From assembly GCA_018699755.1 (NCBI GenBank), contig JABIRQ010000328.1, forward strand, positions 1 to 6,280: a stretch of 6,280 bases of DNA. The letters run 5' to 3'. Under the pieces are notes generated by a model. It worked only from the letters and a program-made list of their open reading frames with translations, was not told where the DNA came from and made no database searches. The DNA comes from Rhodospirillaceae bacterium. Lineage in GTDB: Bacteria > Pseudomonadota > Alphaproteobacteria > CADEGL01. A program made the translations under genes and the position numbers. Positions 1 to 6,280 of this stretch are shown one piece after another; positions within the stretch are counted from its first letter, which is position 1; the number at the start of each line of letters is the position of its first letter.

Positions 1-162
1 ACGGCGCGGCAAGCGGGGCTCCCCGCCGCACCCGCCGAGTCGGTCGAAGCGGCGCTCTCCACCTTGGCCTCGGCGCGCGGCCAACCGGCCCAGGTGCTCA
101 TCTGCGGCTCGCTCCACCTCGCCGGGCACATCCTGGCGATCCAGGACCGGATCGAGGCCTGA
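1..162 (+). CDS. folC: FolC C-terminus (folylpolyglutamate / dihydrofolate synthase), 5' truncated
   Basis: The first frame is open from base 1 to a TGA at 160-162, giving 53 residues. The tail QVLICGSLHLAGHILAIQD matches the well-conserved C-terminal signature of FolC (ICGSL-L-G-L). FolC is a cytoplasmic Mur-ligase-like enzyme that adds glutamate to dihydropteroate and/or to reduced folates using ATP. Its ATP-binding and Mur-ligase domains lie off the left edge, so mono- or bifunctionality cannot be judged. The 20-25 residues before the signature (rich in Ala, Glu and Leu) fit the last helix of the C-terminal domain. It converges on trxA with a 59-bp gap. In many alphaproteobacteria folC lies beside addAB-trxA, which supports the call, although there it usually runs in the same direction. 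The identification rests on a short segment, so it is good but not certain. Confidence 0.85.
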   Translation, partial: TARQAGLPAAPAESVEAALSTLASARGQPAQVLICGSLHLAGHILAIQDRIEA

Positions 163-168
163 ACACGA

Positions 169-192
169 AAGCCCCGCCGAAGGGCGGGGCTT
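169..192. terminator. Bidirectional intrinsic terminator between folC and trxA
   Basis: A perfect inverted repeat has arms at 169-178 and 183-192 (AAGCCCCGCC / GGCGGGGCTT) and a GAAG loop, making a 10-bp stem. It starts 6 bases after the folC stop and lies 29 bases past the trxA stop. The stem ends in A-T pairs, so each strand gets a short T run after the hairpin: TT then CC on plus, TTT then CG on minus. These T tracts are short for a textbook rho-independent terminator, but position, symmetry and stem strength make a shared terminator for the two convergent genes the natural reading. Confidence 0.72.
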
Positions 193-221
193 CCAAGTTC
201 CGTCGAGAGTCGTCGGTGCGA

Positions 222-542
222 TCAGACGACCGACTGGACCCATTCGTAAAGCTTGCTCTTGGGCAGGCTGCCGACCTTCTGGGAGGCGACCTGACCGTCC
301 TTGAAGATCATCAGGGTAGGAATGCCCCGGACGCCGTATTTCACTGGGGTCGACGGGTTTTCATCGATATTGAGCTTGGCGACCGTCACCTGTTCGCCCA
401 TATCGGCCGCCAATTCCTCCAGCGCCGGGGCGATCTGCTTGCACGGCCCGCACCATTCGGCCCAGAAATCGACCAGCACCGCCTTGCCCGAATTGAGCAC
501 GTCGGCGTCGAAACTGTCGTCGCTTACCTTGGTCGTGACCAT
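222..542 (-). CDS. trxA: Thioredoxin (TrxA)
   Basis: This is a complete 106-residue cytoplasmic thioredoxin, the usual length for the family, without a signal peptide. It reduces protein disulphides and is recharged by NADPH-dependent thioredoxin reductase, which is not in this window. The active site WCGPC lies at residues 30-34, with the buried Asp25 before it, Lys56 as the partner of that Asp, and the cis-proline in GIPT at Pro75. The fold starts with a short beta strand and ends with the expected helix (KLYEWVQSV). The ATG at 542 is chosen because the protein then begins at the standard family position. A GGGAAAGGG stretch ends 10 bases upstream and an AGG abuts the ATG. The gene follows addA on the same strand after 127 bp and may have its own promoter there. 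Its G+C (near 57-60% in sampled lines) is well below that of addA and addB, as is common for highly expressed genes. Identification is firm. Confidence 0.98.
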   Translation of the reverse strand: MVTTKVSDDSFDADVLNSGKAVLVDFWAEWCGPCKQIAPALEELAADMGEQVTVAKLNIDENPSTPVKYGVRGIPTLMIFKDGQVASQKVGSLPKSKLYEWVQSVV

Positions 543-552
543 CCTGCGAAAA

Positions 553-561
553 CCCTTTCCC
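553..561 (-). promoter_or_regulatory. Possible trxA ribosome-binding site
   Basis: Read on the minus strand this is GGGAAAGGG, ending 10 bases before the trxA ATG. It is the only purine-rich run at a workable distance; the spacing is slightly long. A second short element, AGG, touches the ATG directly and is too close to act alone. The call is tentative. Confidence 0.35.
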
Positions 562-620
562 TATGTGGACGGCCAATTTCGAGGCCGAATTCCTATACGC
601 CGAGGTCCCCTCCGACCCGG

Positions 621-640
621 ATGGCATTCTATGGCGTTCT
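621..640. repeat. Two tandem 10-bp repeats upstream of trxA
   Basis: ATGGCATTCT at 621-630 is followed at once by ATGGCGTTCT at 631-640, nine of ten bases alike. The period is close to one helical turn, and the pair overlaps the putative -10 box of trxA. This could be a binding site for a regulator that contacts the same face of the helix twice, or a chance duplication. Only the repeat itself is directly seen. Confidence 0.4.
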
Positions 641-654
641 GGGGAATCTAGGAA
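626..654 (-). promoter_or_regulatory. Candidate trxA promoter
   Basis: On the minus strand a TAGAAT (626-631) matches the -10 consensus at five of six bases. At 17-bp spacing the -35 position holds TTCCTA (649-654), which matches only three of six. The implied transcript start is near 619, leaving a leader of roughly 75-80 nt before trxA. The AT-rich context supports a promoter somewhere in this gap, but the weak -35 makes this particular one a guess. Confidence 0.3.
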
Positions 655-669
655 GCGCCGGGGGGCTGG

Positions 670-3600
670 TCAAGGTATCCAAGGGTCGAGCAAAACGTCG
701 GGCAAGGACATCAGGCGTGGCCCGTCGGTCCAGAGAAGGGCGCAGCGCACCGCCCGGTCCGGATAGATGCGCCGCAACAGGGCGCGGTAGGAGGCCATCT
801 GTCGCAGATAGAGAGGCGAGACCGCCTCGACCGCGACCGGTGGCGGCCGGTTGGTCTTGTAATCGACGATCAGAACCGCTTCGTCGGTCACGGCCAGACG
901 GTCGACCTGGCCCGAAATCACCGCATCGCCGATCTTGCCGGCCAAGGGCGCCTCGGCGCGCGAATCGGGCGCGAAGAGAGCGGCGAATTCGGGCGCGTCG
1001 AGGACGGCCAGAACCTCACGCCCGAGGGCCGCCTGGGTATCCGGCTCGAGGTCGAGGAGCGGCCGCGCCAGATAGGCCGCGCAGGCGGCGGCGCGCCGGT
1101 CCGGCGCCAGTTCGGGCAGGTGCTGGAGCAGGGCATGGACGACGAGGCCGCGGCGAAAGCGCGCCTCGTCGCCCCCAGCCAAGGGCGAGAAGACGGGCGG
1201 CTCCTCCTCGCCGGGGCGCGACGGGGCGAGCGGGCGCGGCGGCGACGGTTCGGGCGGTGGCGGGCGGCCGGTCCAAGGGGGCAGGGGCGGCGGCGCTAGG
1301 CGGATCAAGCCGGCGCGGTCGTCGGTCTTGGTCGCGCCGCGTTGGGTGCGCGCGAAACGCAGGCCGTGCCCGGCCCAACCATCGGCCGAATCCTGCGAAA
1401 GATCGATATGGACCGCCTCCGCATGCTCGTTCAGGCCGGCGCGGATCAGCTCGTACCAGCAATCGGCCGGCGGTGCGGTCTTGCCGTGCCAGCCACAGAC
1501 ATAGAGCCGATCTTCCGCCCTTGTCATGGCGACATAGAGCAGGCGGCGGTATTCCCGCTCCCGCGCGGCCCGCGCCTCGGCCCTGGCCGCGCGGCAGACC
1601 GTTTCCTCGGCCGCGCGCTTGGGCGGCCACAGGACGAGATCGCCGGGCCAGAGCAAGGCGTCGTCCCGGATCGGCTTGGTCGTGGTGTCGGGCAGGATGA
1701 CGACCGGCGCCTGCAGCCCCTTGGCGCCGTGGACGGTCATGATGCGAACCGCGTCGCCGCCCTGTTCCAACTCCCGCTTGATCTCGGTCTCGCCGGCGAC
1801 AAGCCAATGCAGGAAGCCTTCCAGGCCGGGCGCCTCGCCCCTCTCATGCTCCAGGGCCAGGGCGAGGAACTCGTCGACGGGCTCGGCCGCGTCGGGACCG
1901 AGGCGGCCGAGCAGGGCGCGCCGTCCGCCCCCGGCGAGGAGGCCGGCATAGAGTTCGTAGGGCCGCTCGAAATCGACCCCGGCAAGCAGGACTTCCAACT
2001 TGTCGCGCGCGGCGGCCACGACGGGATCCGCCGACGCGGCGGCGCGCAGGGCGGCCCAGAGGGTGCCCGACCGGCCATGGGCCAGGCGGAACAGGGCATC
2101 CTCGTCCAGGCCGATGAAGGGGCCCTTGAGCACGCTGGCCAGGGTCAGGTCGTCCTCGGGCAGCAGCAGGAACCGCCCCAGGGCGACGAGGTCCTGCACG
2201 GCGAGCTGGTTGGTCAGGATCATCCGGTCGACCCCGGCCACGGCCACGTCGCGGTCCTTGAGGGCGCGTACCAGCTCCTCGACGAAAGCCGTGCGGCGGC
2301 GCACCAGGACCATGACGTCGCCCGGCGCCATGGCACGGTCGCGGGAGTCGAGCCAACCCTCCTCGCCGGGTTTCTTCGCCTCGATCCAGTCGGCGATCCG
2401 GTCGGCGATCACCCGGGCGAGCCGGGCCGCGGGCGCGTCGCCCGGCCGGGGGGCGGTGGGCAGGGCCCAGGGGCCGGGGTCGTCGGCCTCGCGCGGCCCG
2501 ATCAGGGGCCAGACCTCGACCTTGCCAGCCTGGCCCACCCGGTCGGCCACATGGCGCACCCGTTCCCCCGGCTCGACCACCCCGTCGCGCGCGGGATCGA
2601 GCGCGAAGACCAAATCGACGGCGTCGAGCACGGCGTCGGTCGAGCGGAAGGAACGGTCTAGCGCGACCGTCTCGAATCCGGCCTCCGCCGCCGCGATCCT
2701 CTCGGCGAAATAGCCGCGCATGTCGGCAAATCCCTCGGGATCGGCACCCTGGAAGGAAAAGATCGACTGCTTGGCGTCGCCCACGGCGAAGACCGTCCGC
2801 CCGCCCGCACGCACGCCTTCGCCGGCGAAGAATTCCTCGGCAAGGATGCGCACGATCTCCCACTGGGACGGGTTCGTGTCCTGGGCCTCGTCGACCAGGA
2901 TATGATCGATCCCGCCATCGAGCTTGTAGAGCACCCAGGGCGCCGCGCCGGGCGAGCGCAGCAGGCCGAGGGCGCCCTGAATCAAATCGTCGTAGTCGAG
3001 CCGGGCGCGGGCCCCCTTGCGCCGGTCATAGGAGTCGAACAGGGCGTCGGCGAAGACCAGCAAGGCTCCCGTGGCGGCGGCCACCCGCACGGCCTTGCGC
3101 CGTTCCTCCAGGGCGATCAGGCGTTCGGCCTCGCGGACCAGGGTGTCTTCGATGCTGGGAAGCGCGCCCTTCACCGCGTTGGTGGCGAGGCGAGCCAGGA
3201 CGGTCCCCTCCTTGGTCAAAAACGCTTTCCGATAGTCGGCCAGAAGGGCGGGCCGATCTCTTTCCGGAGCCGCAACGAAATCGCCGATCGCTGCTCCTTT
3301 TCGGATGTCGTTGTCACTCCCCGATGCGAAGGCTTCTGCGGCTGCTATCAGACCGGTGCGGTCGAAGGCCATATCGCGGCAACCTTCGGCCAGAATCTCC
3401 TCTTCCGTCGCGCCGGGAGGAAGGCCGAGCGCATCGGCGACGGCGACAATCGTCCGGTCCAATCCGCCATGGTCGCGGATCAGGGCCCGCAGGCGCGCCC
3501 GTTCGCGCACGATAATGCTCAACAGGTCGTCGAAAGCCTGTTCCTGAAGTTCGCCGGCTATCGTCGCCAAGGCCGCATCGAGCGCTTCGTCGCCGGCGCG

Positions 3601-4083
3601 GGCACGGCCCAGCAGCTCTGCCACGATCCCGGCCAGCAGCTCGCGCGATTCGCGCTCGGCCAGCACCTCGAAATGGGGCGGCACCCCGGCCTCAAGCGGA
3701 AAACGGGCGAGAAGCGACTGGCAGAAGGCGTGGATGGTCTGGATGCGGATGCCGCCCGGCGCCTCCAGCACCCGGGCGAAGAGGCGGCGCGCCGCGTCGA
3801 TCCGGGCGCCGTCGGGGGTTTCGCCGGTCAAGTCGGTCAGCGCCTTGCCGAGCTTGGCCTCGTCCTCGGTCGCCCAGTCCGCCAGCACGTCGTTGAGGCG
3901 AACCGCCATCTCGGCTGCCGCCGCGCGGGTGAAGGTCAAGCACAGCACCGCCTCGGGCTTCGTGCCCGCGAGCATCAGGCGGAGCACGCGATCAGTCAGC
4001 ACCTTGGTCTTGCCGGTGCCCGCCGAGGCGCCGACCCAGGCGGAATGGGCCGGATCGGCGGCGCGCATCTGGGCCGCGGTCAT
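670..4083 (-). CDS. addA: AddA, helicase-nuclease subunit of AddAB (alphaproteobacterial type)
   Basis: This is a complete 1137-residue protein with a UvrD/RecB-type superfamily 1A helicase and a C-terminal RecB-family nuclease. With AddB it unwinds and cuts duplex ends to make 3' single strands for RecA. Visible motifs: Walker A AGTGKT 21-26; Ia LTFTRAAAAEM 49-59; TIHAFCQSLL about 116-125; Walker B LVDEAQD 396-402; motif III GDAKQSIFSFQGADP 435-449; motif IV DRSFRS 476-481; motif V IMTVHGAKGLQ 781-791; motif VI LLYVAMTRAEDRLYV 848-862. A proline-rich linker (about 929-963) leads to the nuclease: VVHALLQHL (His984), GQVDRL (Asp1061), VDYKT (Asp1074, Lys1076) and RQMASYR (Gln1095). No key residue is missing. 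The start is the ATG at 4083, which overlaps the addB stop as ATGA; an in-frame ATG at 4110 would add nine mostly basic residues but lacks a Shine-Dalgarno sequence, and one at 4068 is also possible. Identification is firm. Confidence 0.97.
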   Translation of the reverse strand: MTAAQMRAADPAHSAWVGASAGTGKTKVLTDRVLRLMLAGTKPEAVLCLTFTRAAAAEMAVRLNDVLADWATEDEAKLGKALTDLTGETPDGARIDAARRLFARVLEAPGGIRIQTIHAFCQSLLARFPLEAGVPPHFEVLAERESRELLAGIVAELLGRARAGDEALDAALATIAGELQEQAFDDLLSIIVRERARLRALIRDHGGLDRTIVAVADALGLPPGATEEEILAEGCRDMAFDRTGLIAAAEAFASGSDNDIRKGAAIGDFVAAPERDRPALLADYRKAFLTKEGTVLARLATNAVKGALPSIEDTLVREAERLIALEERRKAVRVAAATGALLVFADALFDSYDRRKGARARLDYDDLIQGALGLLRSPGAAPWVLYKLDGGIDHILVDEAQDTNPSQWEIVRILAEEFFAGEGVRAGGRTVFAVGDAKQSIFSFQGADPEGFADMRGYFAERIAAAEAGFETVALDRSFRSTDAVLDAVDLVFALDPARDGVVEPGERVRHVADRVGQAGKVEVWPLIGPREADDPGPWALPTAPRPGDAPAARLARVIADRIADWIEAKKPGEEGWLDSRDRAMAPGDVMVLVRRRTAFVEELVRALKDRDVAVAGVDRMILTNQLAVQDLVALGRFLLLPEDDLTLASVLKGPFIGLDEDALFRLAHGRSGTLWAALRAAASADPVVAAARDKLEVLLAGVDFERPYELYAGLLAGGGRRALLGRLGPDAAEPVDEFLALALEHERGEAPGLEGFLHWLVAGETEIKRELEQGGDAVRIMTVHGAKGLQAPVVILPDTTTKPIRDDALLWPGDLVLWPPKRAAEETVCRAARAEARAAREREYRRLLYVAMTRAEDRLYVCGWHGKTAPPADCWYELIRAGLNEHAEAVHIDLSQDSADGWAGHGLRFARTQRGATKTDDRAGLIRLAPPPLPPWTGRPPPPEPSPPRPLAPSRPGEEEPPVFSPLAGGDEARFRRGLVVHALLQHLPELAPDRRAAACAAYLARPLLDLEPDTQAALGREVLAVLDAPEFAALFAPDSRAEAPLAGKIGDAVISGQVDRLAVTDEAVLIVDYKTNRPPPVAVEAVSPLYLRQMASYRALLRRIYPDRAVRCALLWTDGPRLMSLPDVLLDPWIP

Positions 4084-4095
4084 TCCTCGCCCCCG
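4080..4095 (-). promoter_or_regulatory. addB-addA ATGA overlap with purine-rich ribosome-binding region
   Basis: The addB TGA (4082-4080) and the addA ATG (4083-4081) share bases as ATGA. Just upstream on the minus strand is a G-rich run, GGGGGCGAGGA (4084-4094), which also encodes the Gly-Gly-Glu-Glu end of AddB. GAGGA abuts the ATG, too near for ordinary initiation, but the arrangement fits termination-reinitiation of the same ribosome. This decides the addA start in favour of 4083. Confidence 0.6.
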
Positions 4096-6280
4096 CCGCC
4101 GGCCGACCATTCGGCGATGCGCGCCAGATGGGCGTAGTCGTCGAAGCGCGGCGCGCGCGCCGGATCGGGCACGGCGTGATAGGGGGTGGCGGGATCGTCG
4201 AAAGCCGCTATCAGGTCACCCAACCCGGCCAGGGCGGCCTCGGCCAGGGCGGCCGCGTCGCCGCGAACCTCCCGCACCTCGCCCGCCGGATCGCCGCCGG
4301 TCAGCCGCCAATAGGCCAGGGCGGCGGGCTCGCCGGCCGCCAGACCCGCGAAACCGCCCTGGCGCGCGATCGCCGCTTCGAGGGGAAGCTGAGGCTCCAA
4401 CCCCGCCTCGACCTGGGGCGCGCTCGGCGCTTGTCCCGTCTTGTAGTCGATCACGGCCAGACGGCCGTCGGGCAGGCGGTCGATCCGGTCGGCCCGCGCG
4501 GTCAGTCGGAAGGAGCCGCCAGGGGCGGCTATCTCGAGCCGACCCTCCGCCTCGACCGCCGCGACTTGGCGGCCCAGTTCCAACTCGGCCTGTTTCGCCA
4601 GGAACCAAGCGGCGATTCGCTCGAAACGCGGCCACCAGAAGGCACGCACGCCGGGGCGATCCAGGGTCGCGCCGAAGGCTTCCTCGCCCAAAGCCAGCAG
4701 CCGGGCATGGGCGTCTTCCGGCGGGACATCCCCGGCCTCGTCGAGATAGGCGGCCAAGGCCGCATGAAGGATGCCGCCCCGTTCGGCCGCGCCGGGATCG
4801 GCGTCGATGGGATCGAGGGGCCGCAGGTCCAGCACGTGGCGCGCGTAGACCCCATAGGGATTGCGCATCAGGGTGCCGATCGCCGTTACCGAAAGCCGGC
4901 GCGGGCGGGCGGCAAGCGGTGGGCGCGGCGCGGGGCGTGGACAGGGCGCGATCCGCTCCGGCCGGTCGAGGCGGTCCTGCCAAGCCTGCCACGGCCCGCC
5001 GTCCCAAGCCTCACGGATCGCCGGATCGGTGGCGAACAGGCCGGCCGCGCGCATCGTCGTCTCCAGGCGAAGCAGCCAACGCGACGGCACGGTGGGCGCG
5101 CCCTCGACCCGTTCGGCCCGGGTCAGCACGACGTCCCGCGCGCCCAGGGCCTGGGCGAAATCATGGGCGGAGAGGCCGATGCGCCGCTCGGGCAAGGGTA
5201 GACCGAAGCGCGACCGCATGGGGCGGCTCAGCCACGGATCGGGCGGCGGATCGGCCGGCCAGACCCCTTCATTGAGGGAGCCCAGGATCAGGCGGTCGGC
5301 ATGAAGCAGGCGCGCTTCGAGCGGGCCCCAGATGAACAGGCGCGGGTGGCGGCCCCAGCGCGGGCGCACGACCGGCCCGGCGATCAGCGCCTCGAACAGG
5401 GCCGGATAATCCGCCCCCGCCACCGGGGGCAGCCCGCCCGCCGAGCGGTGCAGTTCGGCCGCCAGGGCGGCGGCGGATTCGCCGTCCTCGCCGCGCCAGA
5501 GGCGGGCCGCGCCGCTGTTCTCGTCGCTTTCCGCCAGGGCTTCGGCGAAACCCAGATGGGCGGCGATCAGATCCGCCAGGCCGGCCCGGCGTTCGGCGAG
5601 AAGCGCCGAGAACCCGGCCGCCCGGGCGGCCAAGTCGTCGACCAGGGCGAGCGCATCGGCCCGTTCCTTCGCCATCTTCTTCTCGTCCAGGCTCTCGACC
5701 GCGCGGCGCAGCCCGGCCAAGCCGGGGGCCGGGCGGGGGCCGCGCAGGACCGCCCGTTCCAAGGCCCGCACCCGCGCCCGCAAGCGGGCGGGCGCTTGAC
5801 CGGCGGCGGCCAGAGGATGCTTGAGCAGAGCGAGCAGGGTCACCGGCGCGAAACCCTCGGCCGCGGCCCGCGCGGACAGGCGCAGGAAGGCGCCGACCGG
5901 CGTCGATCCCAGGGGCTGCCCGGCGGAATCGTCGATCTCTATCCCCCAGCGCCGCAGTTCGGCCGCGACGCGCCGGGCCAAGGCCCGGTCCGGCGTGATT
6001 AAAGCGCCCGTGCGCCCGGGCTCCTCCAAGACTTCGCGCAGGAGCAGGGCGATCACCGCCGCCTCCTCGCGCGGGGTCGGGCAGACGACGCGCCGAAGGC
6101 CGGCGACCGACTCCGGCGTGACCGATTTCCCGTCCTCGACGGCGAGGCGCCGCCAAGCATCGGTTCGCTCCGCGGGGCGCATCGCCTCCGCCACGAACCG
6201 GGCGCGGGCGCGCGCCGCCGGCCCCGGCTCCGATCCCGGCCAGTCGGCCACGCGGTTCCGGTCGATACCGATCCGGGCGA
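4080..6280 (-). CDS. addB: AddB, nuclease/inactivated-helicase subunit of AddAB (alphaproteobacterial type), 5' truncated
   Basis: The minus frame is open from the right edge to TGA at 4082-4080, giving 732 visible residues. Family members of this type are around 1000 residues, so roughly a quarter is missing upstream. In visible-fragment numbering: CPTPREEAAVIALLLREVLE and ALITPDRALARRVAAELRRWGIEIDDSAG (about 66-119) are typical of alphaproteobacterial AddB. A degenerate motif-V-like block with GPLEARLL and LILGSLNEGVWP lies at about 318-341, and a degenerate motif-VI-like block ending GAPTVPSRWLL at about 371-404. The RecB-family nuclease follows: GGILHAALAAYL (His505), ADRIDRL (Asp597), VIDYKTG (Asp611, Lys613) and EPQLPLEAAI (Gln630). 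In AddAB, AddB's nuclease cuts one strand while its helicase half is used for DNA handling rather than ATP-driven unwinding; that is family knowledge. Only two cysteines are visible (66 and 446), so no iron-sulphur cysteine set is present here. It overlaps addA by 4 bp. Identification is firm. Confidence 0.96.
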   Translation of the reverse strand, partial: ARIGIDRNRVADWPGSEPGPAARARARFVAEAMRPAERTDAWRRLAVEDGKSVTPESVAGLRRVVCPTPREEAAVIALLLREVLEEPGRTGALITPDRALARRVAAELRRWGIEIDDSAGQPLGSTPVGAFLRLSARAAAEGFAPVTLLALLKHPLAAAGQAPARLRARVRALERAVLRGPRPAPGLAGLRRAVESLDEKKMAKERADALALVDDLAARAAGFSALLAERRAGLADLIAAHLGFAEALAESDENSGAARLWRGEDGESAAALAAELHRSAGGLPPVAGADYPALFEALIAGPVVRPRWGRHPRLFIWGPLEARLLHADRLILGSLNEGVWPADPPPDPWLSRPMRSRFGLPLPERRIGLSAHDFAQALGARDVVLTRAERVEGAPTVPSRWLLRLETTMRAAGLFATDPAIREAWDGGPWQAWQDRLDRPERIAPCPRPAPRPPLAARPRRLSVTAIGTLMRNPYGVYARHVLDLRPLDPIDADPGAAERGGILHAALAAYLDEAGDVPPEDAHARLLALGEEAFGATLDRPGVRAFWWPRFERIAAWFLAKQAELELGRQVAAVEAEGRLEIAAPGGSFRLTARADRIDRLPDGRLAVIDYKTGQAPSAPQVEAGLEPQLPLEAAIARQGGFAGLAAGEPAALAYWRLTGGDPAGEVREVRGDAAALAEAALAGLGDLIAAFDDPATPYHAVPDPARAPRFDDYAHLARIAEWSAGGGGEE

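Larger units (their letters stand above)
543..669 (-). other. addA-trxA intergenic region / trxA leader
   Basis: This 127-bp gap has no credible coding frame. The line 541-600 is about 52% G+C, against 70-88% in the neighbouring addA lines, which fits a promoter-bearing region. It contains a possible sigma-70-like promoter, a 10-bp tandem repeat and a weak hairpin (CGGCC / GGCCG at 570-574 and 583-587, 8-base loop) that would sit in the trxA leader. No strong hairpin followed by T residues is visible after addA, so read-through from addBA into trxA seems possible. Confidence 0.6.

Noticed and set aside
361..627. Minus-strand frame of 88 codons overlapping trxA
   Set aside because: It runs in another frame across the strongly conserved thioredoxin gene and has no recognisable domain.
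636..648. Possible alphaproteobacterial LexA box (GTTC-N7-GTTC) before trxA
   Set aside because: Only the first GTTC half (636-639) is present. The second half at the right spacing reads TCTA.
610..669. Terminator directly after addA
   Set aside because: Only a weak GGTC/GACC stem is visible and no T run follows, so an intrinsic terminator is not supported.
216..1700. Long plus-strand open frame of 494 codons
   Set aside because: It lies antisense to trxA and addA, and its product is dominated by Arg, Pro, Ala and Gly with no recognisable motif. High G+C makes such shadow frames common.
2389..2412. 12-bp tandem repeat GTCGGCGATCCG / GTCGGCGATCAC
   Set aside because: It lies within addA and encodes the in-frame ADRIADW segment. 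It is a codon-level coincidence or minor duplication without sign of separate function.
3734..5275. Long plus-strand open frame of 513 codons, plus others at 1342-2661 and 2902-4137
   Set aside because: All are antisense to addA and addB, with low-complexity composition. The minus-strand frames carry clear helicase and nuclease motifs throughout.
6249..6251. GTG as the start of addB
   Set aside because: The frame stays open upstream to the window edge (ARIGIDRNR...), and the protein would lack the normal N-terminal quarter of AddB. The true start is off the right edge.

Overview
The window is a very GC-rich piece of bacterial chromosome (most coding stretches roughly 70-85% G+C by eye). It carries the DNA double-strand-break repair genes addB and addA, followed by the thioredoxin gene trxA, all on the minus strand. 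They meet the 3' end of a plus-strand gene that looks like folC. Both Add proteins resemble the alphaproteobacterial types of their families, and addB-addA-trxA next to folC is a familiar alphaproteobacterial neighbourhood. High G+C suggests a Rhodospirillales-like or related alphaproteobacterium, but the genus cannot be fixed from this sequence.

Layout from left to right: 1-162 is the last 53 codons of folC (+). 163-221 is a short convergent intergenic gap dominated by a 10-bp GC-rich hairpin that can serve as terminator for both directions. 222-542 is trxA (-), a complete 106-residue thioredoxin with WCGPC. 543-669 is a 127-bp gap, distinctly AT-richer than the genes, with a possible trxA promoter and a 10-bp tandem repeat. 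670-4083 is addA (-), complete, with all helicase motifs and a C-terminal nuclease. 4080-6280 is addB (-), whose C-terminal 732 residues are visible and whose 5' end lies beyond the right edge. addB and addA overlap by 4 bp (ATGA), so they are almost certainly co-transcribed and translationally coupled.

AddA and AddB together form the AddAB helicase-nuclease, which resects broken DNA ends to start RecA-dependent recombination. Both subunits keep their nuclease residues. The visible part of AddB lacks the cysteine arrangement that holds the iron-sulphur cluster in Bacillus-type AddB. trxA could be read through from addBA or from its own promoter. FolC acts in folate metabolism and has no obvious functional tie to the repair genes.

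I found no RNA gene, mobile element, CRISPR array or uncharacterised gene system. This is a core-genome region. The points worth a second look are small: the convergent folC arrangement, the missing AddB cysteines, and the repeat over the putative trxA promoter.
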